From CALCLY01 sp900552775 (GTDB taxonomy: Bacteria > Bacillota > Clostridia > UMGS1883 > UMGS1540), in assembly GCA_937966555.1 (NCBI GenBank), contig CALCLY010000001.1, forward strand, positions 1-62,649: DNA of 62,649 bases. The letters run 5' to 3'. The position numbers were made by a program, and so were the translations under genes. Positions 32,872 through 42,542 of this stretch are shown in pieces. Every line of letters begins with the position of its first letter. The first letter of the stretch is position 1. The notes under the pieces are model-generated. The model saw only the letters and a list, made by a program, of their open reading frames with translations, did not search any database and was not told the origin of the DNA.

Positions 32872-33201
32872 TCATGAAATCAGCTCAAAAGTCACATTTG
32901 GAGTATCCTTATGAACATCGTCAAAAATTTCGAGCATATCTTTGCAATATTCTCTCAAATCGTCGGGCAGGGACGTAAAGCCGTATATTTCTACTTTGAT
33001 TTTTTCTCCGTCTGACCATAAATATCTCAGGCAGTCCCAAAGCGCGTCCCGGTTTTCGCCGTAATACTCCGGCAAGCCGAATTTTGTTTTTAATATCCGG
33101 TGTATTTCGCCCAAGTATTTACACCCCGTAAAATCAAGGATTACGGGGTTTTCTTTTATCGGTTTGAATGAGTTTCTTTTATAGTTTTCTTCGTAATTCA
33201 T
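32872..33201 (-). CDS. Barstar family ribonuclease inhibitor
   Basis: 109 residues. The barstar fold signature is clear: ILDFTGCKYLGEIHRILKT, FGLPEYYGENRDALWDCL near residues 55-72, and the C-terminal acidic helix. ATG at 33201 with AGAGGAG site. Barstar blocks barnase-type RNases by covering the active site. No ribonuclease gene lies beside it, so it is an orphan immunity gene, perhaps against toxins delivered by competitors. It ends directly against a palindromic repeat. Confidence 0.88.
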   Translation of the reverse strand: MNYEENYKRNSFKPIKENPVILDFTGCKYLGEIHRILKTKFGLPEYYGENRDALWDCLRYLWSDGEKIKVEIYGFTSLPDDLREYCKDMLEIFDDVHKDTPNVTFELIS

Positions 33202-33290
33202 GCGGTTACTCCTCTGTTGCACAGCCTGTGATTTGGCGCTTTTAAAACCGCCCTGCAATTTTTGCATAGCTTCCGATAATTTTTAAGTTA

Positions 33291-34496
33291 TTATTTATTC
33301 AGGTAATCACAGGCAGACAAAAATGTTCCGGCGCTCCAGCCCATCATGGGAGGCATAGTGCTTTGGCGGACAACATTCAGGCTGCCCTCAAGCACATTAT
33401 ATTTTTCCCAAAGCCTTCCTGTCTCGGCAAAGGTTTTTTCAACAAGAGAAATGTATTTCGAGGCAATCAGGCGGGCGATATCTTTAAATCCGTACTTATC
33501 CAAGGCCGTAAATGCAATATGGTGCATACATGCCCAGCCTATGGGATAATTCCATTGGTGAGTGCCGGGAAAATCATTTTTCTCGCAGGTAAAAAGGCCA
33601 AAAGGAGCTATCAGACGGTCAAGCTTTTCCACTGCCGCTTTAGCCTGAGCCTCACTTGCCATGCCGCAGAACATGGGGTACAGAGAGGCAACGGAGAATA
33701 TTGTGCTTTTAGCGCCCGTCTTAAAATTCAGGTCCATAAAAATTCCGCTTTCATCAAGCATATATTTTTCCATGAGCTTCTGACGTTTTTCGGCACGCTT
33801 AATCCATTCGGCTTCTTCTCCTCTGTCAAGCTCTTTTGAAAAAAAGGACATATTTGTCTCAAAAGCATACATAAGTGAGTTCAAATCAACGGGCGCGTAA
33901 TTATATCCCTCAAAACCCCAGCGCGGATTCGAGTCCCAGCCGCTTTCGCACACAACGAGGTAATGATGCGCAATATCAAAAGCAGAGCCTTCCGGCATCA
34001 CGGACACACGGCTTGCATAATCCTCTGCCAGCTCCTCCGCTTCCTCGGGCTGCGGCACGGGGTTATAAAAATTAAGACCTGTCGGCAAAATGCGTTTTGT
34101 ATTCCAGAAGTCATACTCTTTTTTCAGCGTTTCATATGCGCTCGAAAGCCACACTTTATCGTTATAATATTTATAAATGTCGCGTACCATAACGGATAAA
34201 AACGGCGGCTGAGAACGGTCGAGAAAAAAAGTTCTGTTGCCGTTGGGATAATAACCGTATTTATTTACCATGTAAAGCATGTTGTCTGTATTGTTTTTTG
34301 CCAGCATTGCTTTTCCGTCCAGAATAAGACCTATATTTGTAAAATATGTATCCCAATAATAAAGCTCGTCAAAATGACCTGCCGCAGGTACGCAGTAGGG
34401 ATAAGGCAGCCCGATAAGAGTGCCGTCATCATGCATATTTTCCCTTGTGCATTCGCTCCAGTGAGAGCTTATATATTCTTTTATTTTCCGTATCAT
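33291..34496 (-). CDS. Trehalase-like (GH37 family) glycoside hydrolase
   Basis: 401 residues. It carries both trehalase signatures in diverged form: AAGHFDELYYWDTYF near residue 40 (consensus PGGRF.E.Y.WDSYF) and QWNYPIGWAC near residue 320 (consensus QWD.PNGW). The Asp of the second signature is Asn here. Length is short against typical GH37 enzymes (about 500-550) and there is no signal peptide, so it would act in the cytoplasm. Substrate may be trehalose or another alpha-glucoside. It and the barstar gene lie between two copies of a palindromic repeat. Confidence 0.8.
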   Translation of the reverse strand: MIRKIKEYISSHWSECTRENMHDDGTLIGLPYPYCVPAAGHFDELYYWDTYFTNIGLILDGKAMLAKNNTDNMLYMVNKYGYYPNGNRTFFLDRSQPPFLSVMVRDIYKYYNDKVWLSSAYETLKKEYDFWNTKRILPTGLNFYNPVPQPEEAEELAEDYASRVSVMPEGSAFDIAHHYLVVCESGWDSNPRWGFEGYNYAPVDLNSLMYAFETNMSFFSKELDRGEEAEWIKRAEKRQKLMEKYMLDESGIFMDLNFKTGAKSTIFSVASLYPMFCGMASEAQAKAAVEKLDRLIAPFGLFTCEKNDFPGTHQWNYPIGWACMHHIAFTALDKYGFKDIARLIASKYISLVEKTFAETGRLWEKYNVLEGSLNVVRQSTMPPMMGWSAGTFLSACDYLNK

Positions 34497-34619
34497 TCTA
34501 TCACCTTTTTTGAAATATTTGATTATATTATAACATGAAAAGCCGATTAGTCAGGTTTAAATGCTTTTAAATTTAAATTTGAGGACCGCAGAGATGAATA
34601 CGGTTTTTCGCCCTTTAAA

Positions 34620-34810
34620 GAGTGAGCCGCTCGGGCGGCATGTAGGGGCAATTCGTGAATTGCCCGCGTGGTATGCGAAATTTTTAGTGCATAGAAAAAT
34701 ATTTGATATATGTAAAATAATCGTATGTGCGTAAAGATTTTATCTGTGCGAACAACGTATGGGAGACAAGTGATGTGTTGTCGCCCGTTTTGTTTCCTCA
34801 CACCACACGG
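34620..34810. repeat. Palindromic repeat cluster, right copy, filling the 341-bp gap
   Basis: The gap 34497-34837 has no gene I can support. It holds the exact inverted copy of the 23-mer (34620-34642), a hairpin GGGCAATTC / GAATTGCCC (34646-34654 with 34657-34665), and CGTTTTGTTTCCTCACACCACACGG-like sequence at 34786-34810 in the same direction as the copy at 32817. Confidence 0.75.
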
Positions 34811-34837
34811 ACAAAACTGCAATTAAGCGGAAAACTT

Positions 34838-36193
34838 TTAATTAACTTTTTCCGTAGGATTTGCAATAAATTTTTCGGCAGCGGCAAAAAGTTCCGTAAG
34901 TTTTGTTTTCTTCATAAAGAAGACTCCTTCACCATCACGCTCCGCCAAAACATTTATACCGTCATACGGATAATACCTAAGTGTGCTTTGGCTGCCGTCC
35001 GTCATGGTATATGTCACAGACGCAAGTTCTTCGTCCGATGTTCTGCCGTGAGACGCAACCCCGTCCGCCGTAAGCGAAAGTACTTTCTGATACATCGATT
35101 TAAAGCCGGCTTCGGAAGCGTATTTCCCGTTCACGGTGTAGCTTTCAGTGTCGCCGTGCGTTACTTCAAGCAAAACATCCGCACTCGGTGACGCAATGCG
35201 AACGGACGCGACATTTCCGATATTCTGTAAAATTACAAAGCTTTCAAGAATATCCATGGGATCCGTATCCATAAACGCCAGCGACGTCTGTGCCACCGCA
35301 AAAACTGTGTTTTCGCCATCCTGCATCATGTATGAGACGCCGTTTACTGTGCCGATTCTGTATAAAAGCACACTGCCGTCATCAAGTGTGAGTTTTAAGC
35401 TTTGCGTAAATCCGTATTTTGTTAAATCCTTCGGGGAATCCTCTGCAATGCTCTCTGCAGTAACCGCACACGCAGACGTTGCGACCTTCTCCATAAACTT
35501 CTTGTTTTCAACGTTGTGATTTACGGGCGAAGTCATTCTCCATACGGAAACCGTGTTATATTCGTTCTGGTTTTCCGGGGTCTGATACTCAACCGCAATT
35601 TTTCCCTTTGAGCCGTTTATCTCCACTGCACGCAGCTTTGTAACGTCAACATTTATAACCGTTTTGTCGCGGTAATCGTTCTGCGTTTTCAAAAACGCGT
35701 CCGAAACGGCGTCGGACACCGTGTAAATTTTTCCCGTGCCCGAAACGGAAAAATAGCTGTAATTGTTTGTGGGAGTGGCGCTCCCCAAAAGAAGCGTATG
35801 CTCCTGCCCGTTTTCCGTAACCGTAATCTGCGCTCTCGGATTATCAAGTCCGTATTTATAGAAGTTTTCGGCGGAATCCGCAATCTCGCTCACAGCGGAA
35901 ATATACGAAACCGTATATGAAAGAGAGGAAACCGTACTCTGCACGGGTTCAACATAATTCGCCCCCTCTAAAACCCATTTGCCGTCCGATTTTACGAAAG
36001 CGTACTTTCCGCTTTCGTTTGAAACCTCCATGCGCGTGATGTCCGCACTCTTAATCTCAAAAACCTTTATCTGCTCCGCAGATTCGCTCTGTGCGGCAGG
36101 CTCTTTTTTCGACTCGTATTTCACGGCGAAAACATATGCCAATGCCAAAAGCGCGATAACCGCGGCAACAAATATAATATTACGCCACCTCAT
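34838..36193 (-). CDS. DUF4340 domain-containing membrane-anchored protein
   Basis: 451 residues. One membrane span at residues 5-24 (IIFVAAVIALLALAYVFAV), then an extracellular region made of repeated DUF4340 units (motifs such as DITRMEVSNESGKYAFVKSDGKWVL... and EHTLLLGSATP, KIYTVSDAVSDAF). Found regularly behind Gld-type ABC exporter genes. The ATG at 36193 overlaps the GldG stop (ATGA), so it is coupled to that operon. Function unknown. Confidence 0.85.
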   Translation of the reverse strand: MRWRNIIFVAAVIALLALAYVFAVKYESKKEPAAQSESAEQIKVFEIKSADITRMEVSNESGKYAFVKSDGKWVLEGANYVEPVQSTVSSLSYTVSYISAVSEIADSAENFYKYGLDNPRAQITVTENGQEHTLLLGSATPTNNYSYFSVSGTGKIYTVSDAVSDAFLKTQNDYRDKTVINVDVTKLRAVEINGSKGKIAVEYQTPENQNEYNTVSVWRMTSPVNHNVENKKFMEKVATSACAVTAESIAEDSPKDLTKYGFTQSLKLTLDDGSVLLYRIGTVNGVSYMMQDGENTVFAVAQTSLAFMDTDPMDILESFVILQNIGNVASVRIASPSADVLLEVTHGDTESYTVNGKYASEAGFKSMYQKVLSLTADGVASHGRTSDEELASVTYTMTDGSQSTLRYYPYDGINVLAERDGEGVFFMKKTKLTELFAAAEKFIANPTEKVN

Positions 36194-37572
36194 AAATGAC
36201 GCCTCCTGAGCCATACCGCAAGTCCGGCGCCCAAAACGATAACGCCTGGAAGTATTCCGAAAATCCATGTGTAAGCCGTTTTCTGCGCATTTGTCAGTGT
36301 CAGATACTGAACCGCAACGTTTTTGGGCGTTACGGAGATTTTCGAAATCTCATCGCCTGTTAAAAAGCTCTGCGCACTTCTTACATAGTCGGAATTTGCA
36401 ATAGACGCTTCCGAAAGGAACATCTGCGCCGCATAAAGCGTTGTGCCCGATGCCACAATTTTTGTGCGGGTGCTTTTCTCGTAATCCACGTATTCAAGCG
36501 TTACGGCAAGTCTCTGCGAACCGCGAATGTCACCCTCTTCCGCCGTATACGAAAGATTGCCGCTGCCGGCAGCCTTTACGGCGGATTTGTCAGACGATCT
36601 CAAAACATCAGTATATGTCACACCCGGCTTTTCATCAAGCGTTATGCTGCGTGCATTCGGCCATATAACGTTTAAATTTTTCGCCTTCATGTCGCTTACT
36701 ATATCGCTGTCGCCGTAAGAAGGAATTATATAGTACGGGTTTTGGAAAATCTTTGACTCGTCACATTCCAAAACGATGTCATTGTCAAATATAACTCCCC
36801 AATACTCTTTGAAATACTGAGTTAAAACCGGAAGTTCGTTTCCGTAATCCACAGAGATGTTAAGGGAGCCGCCGCGCTTTAAAAACAGGTCAAGCTTCTC
36901 TGTTTCCGCAGAGGAGAAATCCCTCTGGGGTCCGGCTATATAAAGCACGGAAACATTTTCGGGAATGTCAGCCGTTGAAAGGTTTATTTCACTTACATTG
37001 GCATTTTCGTCCTCCAGCGGAGTTTTCAGAATATTATAGCCTATTTCCTCATGTCCGCTTGTAAACATAACGTTCACGTCCGCGTCTCCGAGAACGTAAT
37101 CTATGGCTCTTGTAAGCCTTTGCTCCAGCATGAACGAAACTATATTCTGCTGCTGAAACGTTGTGTCGTAAAACGTGGAACTGTCAATGGTTCTCGAGCG
37201 GTCTCCGCATTTTACTATAATTGAATTGTCTGTTAAATTATTGCCGAAAGTCTTTGTAAATTCTGGATCCTCGGCAGGATCTTTCTGAGTGAAAGAAATC
37301 TTGTTGCTGTAGCCTTTGTACATGTCAACCGTCTGGCTTATGTAAAGGTTTTCCTTACCTTTTGTGACAAAATAATATATGTCCACATTGCGGTCAACCT
37401 TTTTTAAAACTTCTTTTGTTTCTTCGCTCAGTTCAAAAACCTTGTTTTTTGTGAAATCGGCACTTAAAGGAAGCTTATCCGAAATTGTCGAAACAGCAAG
37501 GTTTAAAAGCACAACCGCGACAGTAACGCCGAGGACGAGAAGTGTGTGATAAAGCTTTATTCTTTTTTTCAT
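36190..37572 (-). CDS. GldG-like ABC transporter auxiliary protein
   Basis: 460 residues: a membrane span at 10-30, a long extracellular domain (LSADFTKNKVFELSEETKEVL near 40-60, a typical GldG N-terminal strand), and a C-terminal span (WIFGILPGVIVLGAGLAVWL) followed by RRRHL. Related to GldG of the gliding ABC complex, here in a non-gliding Clostridium-type organism. Start codon overlaps the permease stop (TAATG). Confidence 0.87.
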   Translation of the reverse strand: MKKRIKLYHTLLVLGVTVAVVLLNLAVSTISDKLPLSADFTKNKVFELSEETKEVLKKVDRNVDIYYFVTKGKENLYISQTVDMYKGYSNKISFTQKDPAEDPEFTKTFGNNLTDNSIIVKCGDRSRTIDSSTFYDTTFQQQNIVSFMLEQRLTRAIDYVLGDADVNVMFTSGHEEIGYNILKTPLEDENANVSEINLSTADIPENVSVLYIAGPQRDFSSAETEKLDLFLKRGGSLNISVDYGNELPVLTQYFKEYWGVIFDNDIVLECDESKIFQNPYYIIPSYGDSDIVSDMKAKNLNVIWPNARSITLDEKPGVTYTDVLRSSDKSAVKAAGSGNLSYTAEEGDIRGSQRLAVTLEYVDYEKSTRTKIVASGTTLYAAQMFLSEASIANSDYVRSAQSFLTGDEISKISVTPKNVAVQYLTLTNAQKTAYTWIFGILPGVIVLGAGLAVWLRRRHL

Positions 37573-38276
37573 TACTTCCACCTCCTGCTTTCTACAACCT
37601 GCTCGGTGAAAAACAGAAGCAGCGCCGTAACGCTTATGTAATACACCGTCGGCGCAAGCGCCAGAATACCTACGTTAAATGTCGAAAACGGCTCGGTTAA
37701 AGCCAGCGCACTCAGTATTGCGGATAAAAACGGCGATGAAACCGAGTCTTTAAGGCTGCCGATAACATAAAACATAAGAAGCAGCGCAAACGTAACAATT
37801 GCCGCAACTATCTGATTTTCCGTGCACGATGAAACAAAAAGTCCTATGGATATAAACGTAAGTCCCAAAAGCGCAAATCCTATGTAGCTGCAAAGCGTCT
37901 GAAGATACGCGGGTTCACCGTGTCTTGCAATAACAATAAGATACAAAAGTGTTAAAAGCAGCGTTATTATATAAACCGCCGCAGCCGCAAAAAACTTGCC
38001 CAGAACAATCTCACGCACCGATGCCGGAGACGTCAAAAGAAGCTGATCTGTTTTCTTGTTTCTTTCTTCGCTGAATGAGCGCATCGTAAGTATGGGCACA
38101 AGAAAAATGAAAACCGTCAGAAGATTGTAAAGCACGGAATCCAGCGTCGGATATCCGCTCTGCACCGTGTAGAGAATAAAGAATATACCCGAAAGCACCA
38201 GAAACATGCCTATAAATATGTAGCCTATCGGTGTTTGAAAATATGCGCGCAGTTCGCGCTTTAATATAGCCTTCAT
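37572..38276 (-). CDS. ABC-2 type permease (GldF-like)
   Basis: 234 residues, six membrane spans, with the ABC-2 signature region MRSFSEERNKKTDQLLLTSPAS near residue 65-85 that contacts the ATPase. It lies between the ATPase and the GldG-like gene in one tightly spaced operon. Substrate unknown. Confidence 0.9.
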   Translation of the reverse strand: MKAILKRELRAYFQTPIGYIFIGMFLVLSGIFFILYTVQSGYPTLDSVLYNLLTVFIFLVPILTMRSFSEERNKKTDQLLLTSPASVREIVLGKFFAAAAVYIITLLLTLLYLIVIARHGEPAYLQTLCSYIGFALLGLTFISIGLFVSSCTENQIVAAIVTFALLLMFYVIGSLKDSVSSPFLSAILSALALTEPFSTFNVGILALAPTVYYISVTALLLFFTEQVVESRRWK

Positions 38277-38280
38277 GGCT

Positions 38281-39213
38281 TTACTGCACCTCCCCTGCCG
38301 TAATTCTCATAAACGTTTCTTCAAGGCTCATCTCACGCGGACGCAGCCCCAGAATAGGCATGCCGCAAGATGCCAAAACCCCGAACATGTATTCTCTTAT
38401 GTCGCGGTCGGCTTCAATACCGTAGTCGTATGCCCCTTCCTCGGGAGACTGCTTTGAGTTTACACGCAGAATTCCGGAAACGCCGCGCAAAGCTTCTATA
38501 ACAGCCGTTTTGTCACCCTTTATGCGCACAATATAGCGGTTTTCCTTGCCGCGGGTTTTTGAGAGGTTCTCGGTTTTGTCGGAAGCCACGATTTTTCCGC
38601 CGTTTATTATAATAATATCGTCACACACGGCGCTTATTTCGCTGAGTATATGTGAGCTTAAAATAACCGTGTGGTTTTTTCCGAGTTCTTTTATAAGATT
38701 TCGTATTTCGATAATCTGCCCGGGGTCAAGCCCCACAGTCGGCTCGTCAAGAATAAGAATTTTCGGGTTGCCTATCAAAGCCTCCGCAAGACCTACTCTC
38801 TGTTTGTAGCCTTTTGAAAGGTTTTTTATAAGTCTTCCCGAAACGTCTTTTATCCTGACTTTTTCGCACACGGAGTCTATATGAAGCGCCTTATCGCCCT
38901 CCGCACGCTTTAAATCAAATACAAAATCCAGATATTCACGCACCGTCATATCCGCGTAAAGAGGCGGCTGCTCAGGCAAATAACCTATATTTTTTCTTGC
39001 CTCGCGCGAATTTTCCATAGTATTTTTTCCGTCTATTATAACCTCGCCCGAGGTCGGAGATATGTATCCCGTGATGATATTCATTGTAGTGGTTTTTCCC
39101 GCACCGTTAGGCCCCAGAAAACCAACTATTTCGCCGTCTTTCACGGTGAAGCTTATATCATCCACGGCTTTTTTTGCACCGTAGTGCTTTGAAAGGTTTT
39201 TAACCTCTATCAT
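38281..39213 (-). CDS. ABC transporter ATP-binding protein (GldA-like)
   Basis: 310 residues. Walker A GPNGAGKTTT, Q-loop GYLPEQPPLY, signature LSKGYKQRVGL, Walker B ILILDEPTVGLDP and H-loop SSHIL. The C-terminal 80 residues form the extra domain typical of ABC-2 exporters. First gene of the four-gene exporter operon. Confidence 0.93.
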   Translation of the reverse strand: MIEVKNLSKHYGAKKAVDDISFTVKDGEIVGFLGPNGAGKTTTMNIITGYISPTSGEVIIDGKNTMENSREARKNIGYLPEQPPLYADMTVREYLDFVFDLKRAEGDKALHIDSVCEKVRIKDVSGRLIKNLSKGYKQRVGLAEALIGNPKILILDEPTVGLDPGQIIEIRNLIKELGKNHTVILSSHILSEISAVCDDIIIINGGKIVASDKTENLSKTRGKENRYIVRIKGDKTAVIEALRGVSGILRVNSKQSPEEGAYDYGIEADRDIREYMFGVLASCGMPILGLRPREMSLEETFMRITAGEVQ

Positions 39214-39264
39214 AAAGTCACTCCTTTATTGCTCACGCTTATCCGTTCCCGATAATGCGTGCGC

Positions 39265-39286
39265 GGGGGCGATTCGTAAATCGCCC
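39265..39286. repeat. Short palindromic repeat between aspS and the exporter operon
   Basis: GGGCGATT / AATCGCCC stem with CGTA loop, similar to the hairpin at 34646-34665 (GGGCAATTC / GAATTGCCC). Probably a REP-like intergenic element; no T-run. Confidence 0.6.
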
Positions 39287-39316
39287 GTTTGGTTTGCACA
39301 CGCCGCGGCGAAGTTT

Positions 39317-41104
39317 TTACTCTTCTTCGGTTCTTATAACCGCAATGCCAAGTTCATCAAGCTGTTTTGCCTCAACATCAGAGGGAGCCTGCGTCATAAG
39401 CTCGGATGCGTTCTGAACCTTCGGGAACGCTATAACGTCACGGATTGACGGGCAGCCGCAAAGGAGCATAACCATTCTGTCAAGTCCGTAAGCCATGCCG
39501 CCGTGCGGAGGTGTGCCGTATTTGAACGCTTCAAGCAGATGTCCGAAACGAAGTTGAGCTTCCTCCTCGCCTATGCCGATAGCCTTGAACATTTTCTGCT
39601 GAACGTCGCGGCTGTGAATCCTGATACTTCCGCCGCCGAGCTCCGTTCCGTTTAATATAATATCATATGCTTTTGCAAGCGCCTTTTCGGGAGCCTTGTC
39701 AAGAAGCTCCGAATCTTCATCGCGCGGTGCGGTGAATGGATGGTGCATTGCAACAAAACGTTTTTCGTCTTCGTTGTATTCAAAGAGCGGGAAGTCTGTA
39801 ACCCAGAGAAGATTATATTTGTTTTCGTCTATAAGACCGAGTTTTTCCGCAATGTGCAGACGCAGATTTCCGAGAGCGTCAAACACAACCTTGTCGCGGT
39901 CGGCAACCATGAGAACAATGTCGCCCACTTCCGCTTCGGCAGCCTTTAAGAGCGCCTTGCACTCGTCAGCCGTGAGGAATTTCACAATCGGGCTCTTAAG
40001 CTCGTCCTGAAGCACAGTAATCCACGCAAGACCCTTTGCGCGGTACGTTTTGACGTAATCTACAAGCGCATCAAGTTCGCGTCTTGCAAATTTGTCCGCG
40101 CCGCCTTTAACAGTTATGCAGCGAACACTGCCGCCATTTTTGCAAGCGTCCGAAAATACTTTAAAGCCGCAGTCTTTAACAACGTCCGAAAGATCGTGAA
40201 GTTCCATTTCAAAACGTGTATCCGGCTTGTCGGAGCCGTAGCGGCTCATAGCCTCCGAATACGGCATTCTCGGAAGCGGCAGTTTTATGTCTATTCCCTT
40301 GATTTCCTTGAATACGCGGGCTATAAACTTTTCGTTTAACGACATAACGTCGTCCGCGTCAACAAAGCTCATCTCAAGGTCGATCTGCGTAAACTCGGGC
40401 TGTCTGTCCGCTCTCAAATCCTCATCGCGGAAGCACTTTGCAATCTGCATATATCTGTCAAAGCCCGAAACCATAAGAATCTGCTTGTAAACCTGAGGAG
40501 ACTGGGGAAGCGCATAAAACGCTCCGTTGTGAATACGGCTCGGTACAAGATAGTCTCTTGCACCCTCGGGCGTGCTCTTTGTAAGAATCGGTGTTTCGAT
40601 TTCAAGAAAACCGTTTTTGTCGAAAAAGTCATGCGCAATCTGTGTGATGCGGTGACGCGTTATCATGTTCTGCTGAACCGAGGGACGGCGCAAATCGATG
40701 TATCTGTATTTAAGTCTTACTTCCTCGCGGACCGCAATATCGTCCGACACCATAAAGGGAGGTGTCTCTGCTTTTGAAAGTATGCGCAGATCCGAAACGT
40801 GTACCTCAACGGTACCGGTGGCAATCTTGTCGTTTACGGTCTCCGGGTCTCTTTTAACAAGAGTTCCGCGTGCAGCAATAACGTATTCGCCCCTGATTTT
40901 TTCGGCAATCTCGTAAATATCGCTGTCTTTCTCGTTCATAACAAGCTGCAGAATACCGCTTCTGTCGCGCAGATCAACGAATATGAGACCGCCTAAGTCT
41001 CTCACTCTCTGCACCCAGCCCATTACGACTACTTCTTTTGAAATATCAGCTTCCGAAAGCTGACCGCACATATGCGTTCTTTTCATACCTTTGATTGAAT
41101 CCAT
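39317..41104 (-). CDS. aspS: Aspartyl-tRNA synthetase
   Basis: 595 residues. N-terminal OB-fold anticodon domain (VVMGWVQRVRDLGGLIF), class II motif 2 FRDEDLRADRQPEFTQID, the bacterial insertion domain in the middle (residues about 290-410), and motif 3 GGMAYGLDRMVMLL. Two adjacent ATGs (41107 and 41104) are possible; the second stands 6 nt from AAGGAGG. It follows hisS by 11 bp, the usual hisS-aspS pair. Confidence 0.97.
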   Translation of the reverse strand: MDSIKGMKRTHMCGQLSEADISKEVVVMGWVQRVRDLGGLIFVDLRDRSGILQLVMNEKDSDIYEIAEKIRGEYVIAARGTLVKRDPETVNDKIATGTVEVHVSDLRILSKAETPPFMVSDDIAVREEVRLKYRYIDLRRPSVQQNMITRHRITQIAHDFFDKNGFLEIETPILTKSTPEGARDYLVPSRIHNGAFYALPQSPQVYKQILMVSGFDRYMQIAKCFRDEDLRADRQPEFTQIDLEMSFVDADDVMSLNEKFIARVFKEIKGIDIKLPLPRMPYSEAMSRYGSDKPDTRFEMELHDLSDVVKDCGFKVFSDACKNGGSVRCITVKGGADKFARRELDALVDYVKTYRAKGLAWITVLQDELKSPIVKFLTADECKALLKAAEAEVGDIVLMVADRDKVVFDALGNLRLHIAEKLGLIDENKYNLLWVTDFPLFEYNEDEKRFVAMHHPFTAPRDEDSELLDKAPEKALAKAYDIILNGTELGGGSIRIHSRDVQQKMFKAIGIGEEEAQLRFGHLLEAFKYGTPPHGGMAYGLDRMVMLLCGCPSIRDVIAFPKVQNASELMTQAPSDVEAKQLDELGIAVIRTEEE

Positions 41105-41115
41105 CATTATCCTCC

Positions 41116-42369
41116 TTATGACCTTATAACGGCCTTTATATCATTTGCTTTTAAATTAACTTCTGTTTTTTCGCCCGTTTCCATATTTTTAAGCTGAGCC
41201 TTACCTTTTTCCGCCTCATCATCGCCTATAACAACGCTGTATTTTGCGCCGCACCTGTCGGCGTTTTTCATCTGAACCTTAAGGCTGCGCTCCGCAAGGT
41301 CGCACAAAGCGGCAACCCCATCGCTTCTCAGATCCTGGCAAAGCTTCTGAACCTTCATAAACTGCCCCATGGAAACCAGATAAATGTCCGGTGTTTCGGG
41401 TTTAGGAAACTCTGTTCCCATGCTTTCCATAACAAGAAGTATTCTTTCAAGCCCCATTGCAAAGCCTATTGCAGGCGTCGGGTTTCCTCCGATGGACTCT
41501 ATAAGTCCGTCATACCTGCCGCCGCCGCACACCGTACCCTGAGCGCCTATGGTGTTTGAAACAAACTCAAATACGGTTTTTGTGTAATAGTCAAGACCGC
41601 GCACAATCGAAGGGTCAACTTCAAAATCTATGCCCATGTTATTAAGATACTCCTGCACCTTTTCAAAATGCGCGCGGCATTCGTCGCAGATGTAGTCAAG
41701 TATAGATGGTGCACCCTCCGCAATTTCCTTGCACACAGGGCTTTTGCAGTCCAGCACGCGCATAGGGTTTTTCTGCATTCTTTCATGACATGTTGCGCAA
41801 AGCTCGCTTTCGTTTGCGTGAAGATACGCTTTTAAAGCCTCGTTGTATTTTTTGCGGCACTCCGGGCAGCCGATGCTGTTTATGTTAAGCTTTAAACCCG
41901 TGATGCCGAGGTTTTGGAAAATCGCGTTTACAAACGCTATCATCTCCGCGTCCGCCGAAGGTTCGGCGCTGCCGTACATTTCCGCGCCGAACTGGTGAAA
42001 TTCCCTCATTCTGCCTGCCTGCGGTTTTTCGTAGCGGTAACAGGTTATGTTATAAAAAAGCTTTTGCGGAGCAGGCTGTGCGTAAATCGAATGTTCAAGA
42101 TACGCGCGCGCCGCGGAAGCCGTTCCCTCGGGGCGAAGCGTTATGCTTCTTTCCGCCTTGTCAAGAAAAGTATACATTTCTTTCTGCACAACGTCCGTCG
42201 TATCTCCAACGCCGCGGCAAAAAAGTTCCGTATGCTCGAAAACAGGTGTTTTTATCTCTGAAAAACCGAACAGATGAGCGGTTTTTTTGGCTGTTTCTTC
42301 AATATAATTCCATTTACCGATATTTTCGGGGAGTATATCCGCCGTTCCTCTCGGAGCTTTTGTCAGCAT
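41116..42369 (-). CDS. hisS: Histidyl-tRNA synthetase
   Basis: 417 residues. Class II motif 2 region (YRYEKPQAGRMREFHQFGAE), histidine-specific motif RGLDYYTKTVFEF and GGGRYDGL, and the C-terminal anticodon domain. A promoter lies at 42405-42434. No T-box structure is visible in the 35-nt leader. Confidence 0.97.
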   Translation of the reverse strand: MLTKAPRGTADILPENIGKWNYIEETAKKTAHLFGFSEIKTPVFEHTELFCRGVGDTTDVVQKEMYTFLDKAERSITLRPEGTASAARAYLEHSIYAQPAPQKLFYNITCYRYEKPQAGRMREFHQFGAEMYGSAEPSADAEMIAFVNAIFQNLGITGLKLNINSIGCPECRKKYNEALKAYLHANESELCATCHERMQKNPMRVLDCKSPVCKEIAEGAPSILDYICDECRAHFEKVQEYLNNMGIDFEVDPSIVRGLDYYTKTVFEFVSNTIGAQGTVCGGGRYDGLIESIGGNPTPAIGFAMGLERILLVMESMGTEFPKPETPDIYLVSMGQFMKVQKLCQDLRSDGVAALCDLAERSLKVQMKNADRCGAKYSVVIGDDEAEKGKAQLKNMETGEKTEVNLKANDIKAVIRS

Positions 42370-42404
42370 GGAACCACCTCCGGATTTTTAAAATATATCA
42401 GTTT

Positions 42405-42434
42405 ATTTTACCCCATTTTTAGCCTTCCTGTCAA
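42405..42434 (-). promoter_or_regulatory. Sigma-A promoter of hisS-aspS
   Basis: Minus strand TTGACA (42434-42429), 18-nt spacer, TAAAAT (42410-42405). Confidence 0.8.
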
Positions 42435-42481
42435 TAGTTTTCTGGAAAATAATCAATTACACATTTTTTTTTCCGAGAAGA

Positions 42482-42510
42482 TTGACAAACCGTCCTTTTT
42501 TTCCTATAAT
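42482..42510 (+). promoter_or_regulatory. Sigma-A promoter of the ClC transporter gene
   Basis: TTGACA (42482-42487), 17-nt spacer, TATAAT (42505-42510): a full consensus. No fluoride riboswitch is visible in the short leader. Confidence 0.9.
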
Positions 42511-42542
42511 AATATAGGTGTTTAAATAAAGGAGCATACGAA

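Noticed and set aside
34547..34822. 91-codon minus-strand frame in the gap between the GH37-like and DUF4340 genes
   Set aside because: Overlaps the repeat copy and two hairpins; composition unlike neighbouring genes.
42370..42542. Possible fluoride riboswitch or T-box between hisS and the ClC gene
   Set aside because: The interval is filled by two divergent promoters with short leaders; no conserved riboswitch or T-box motif is present.
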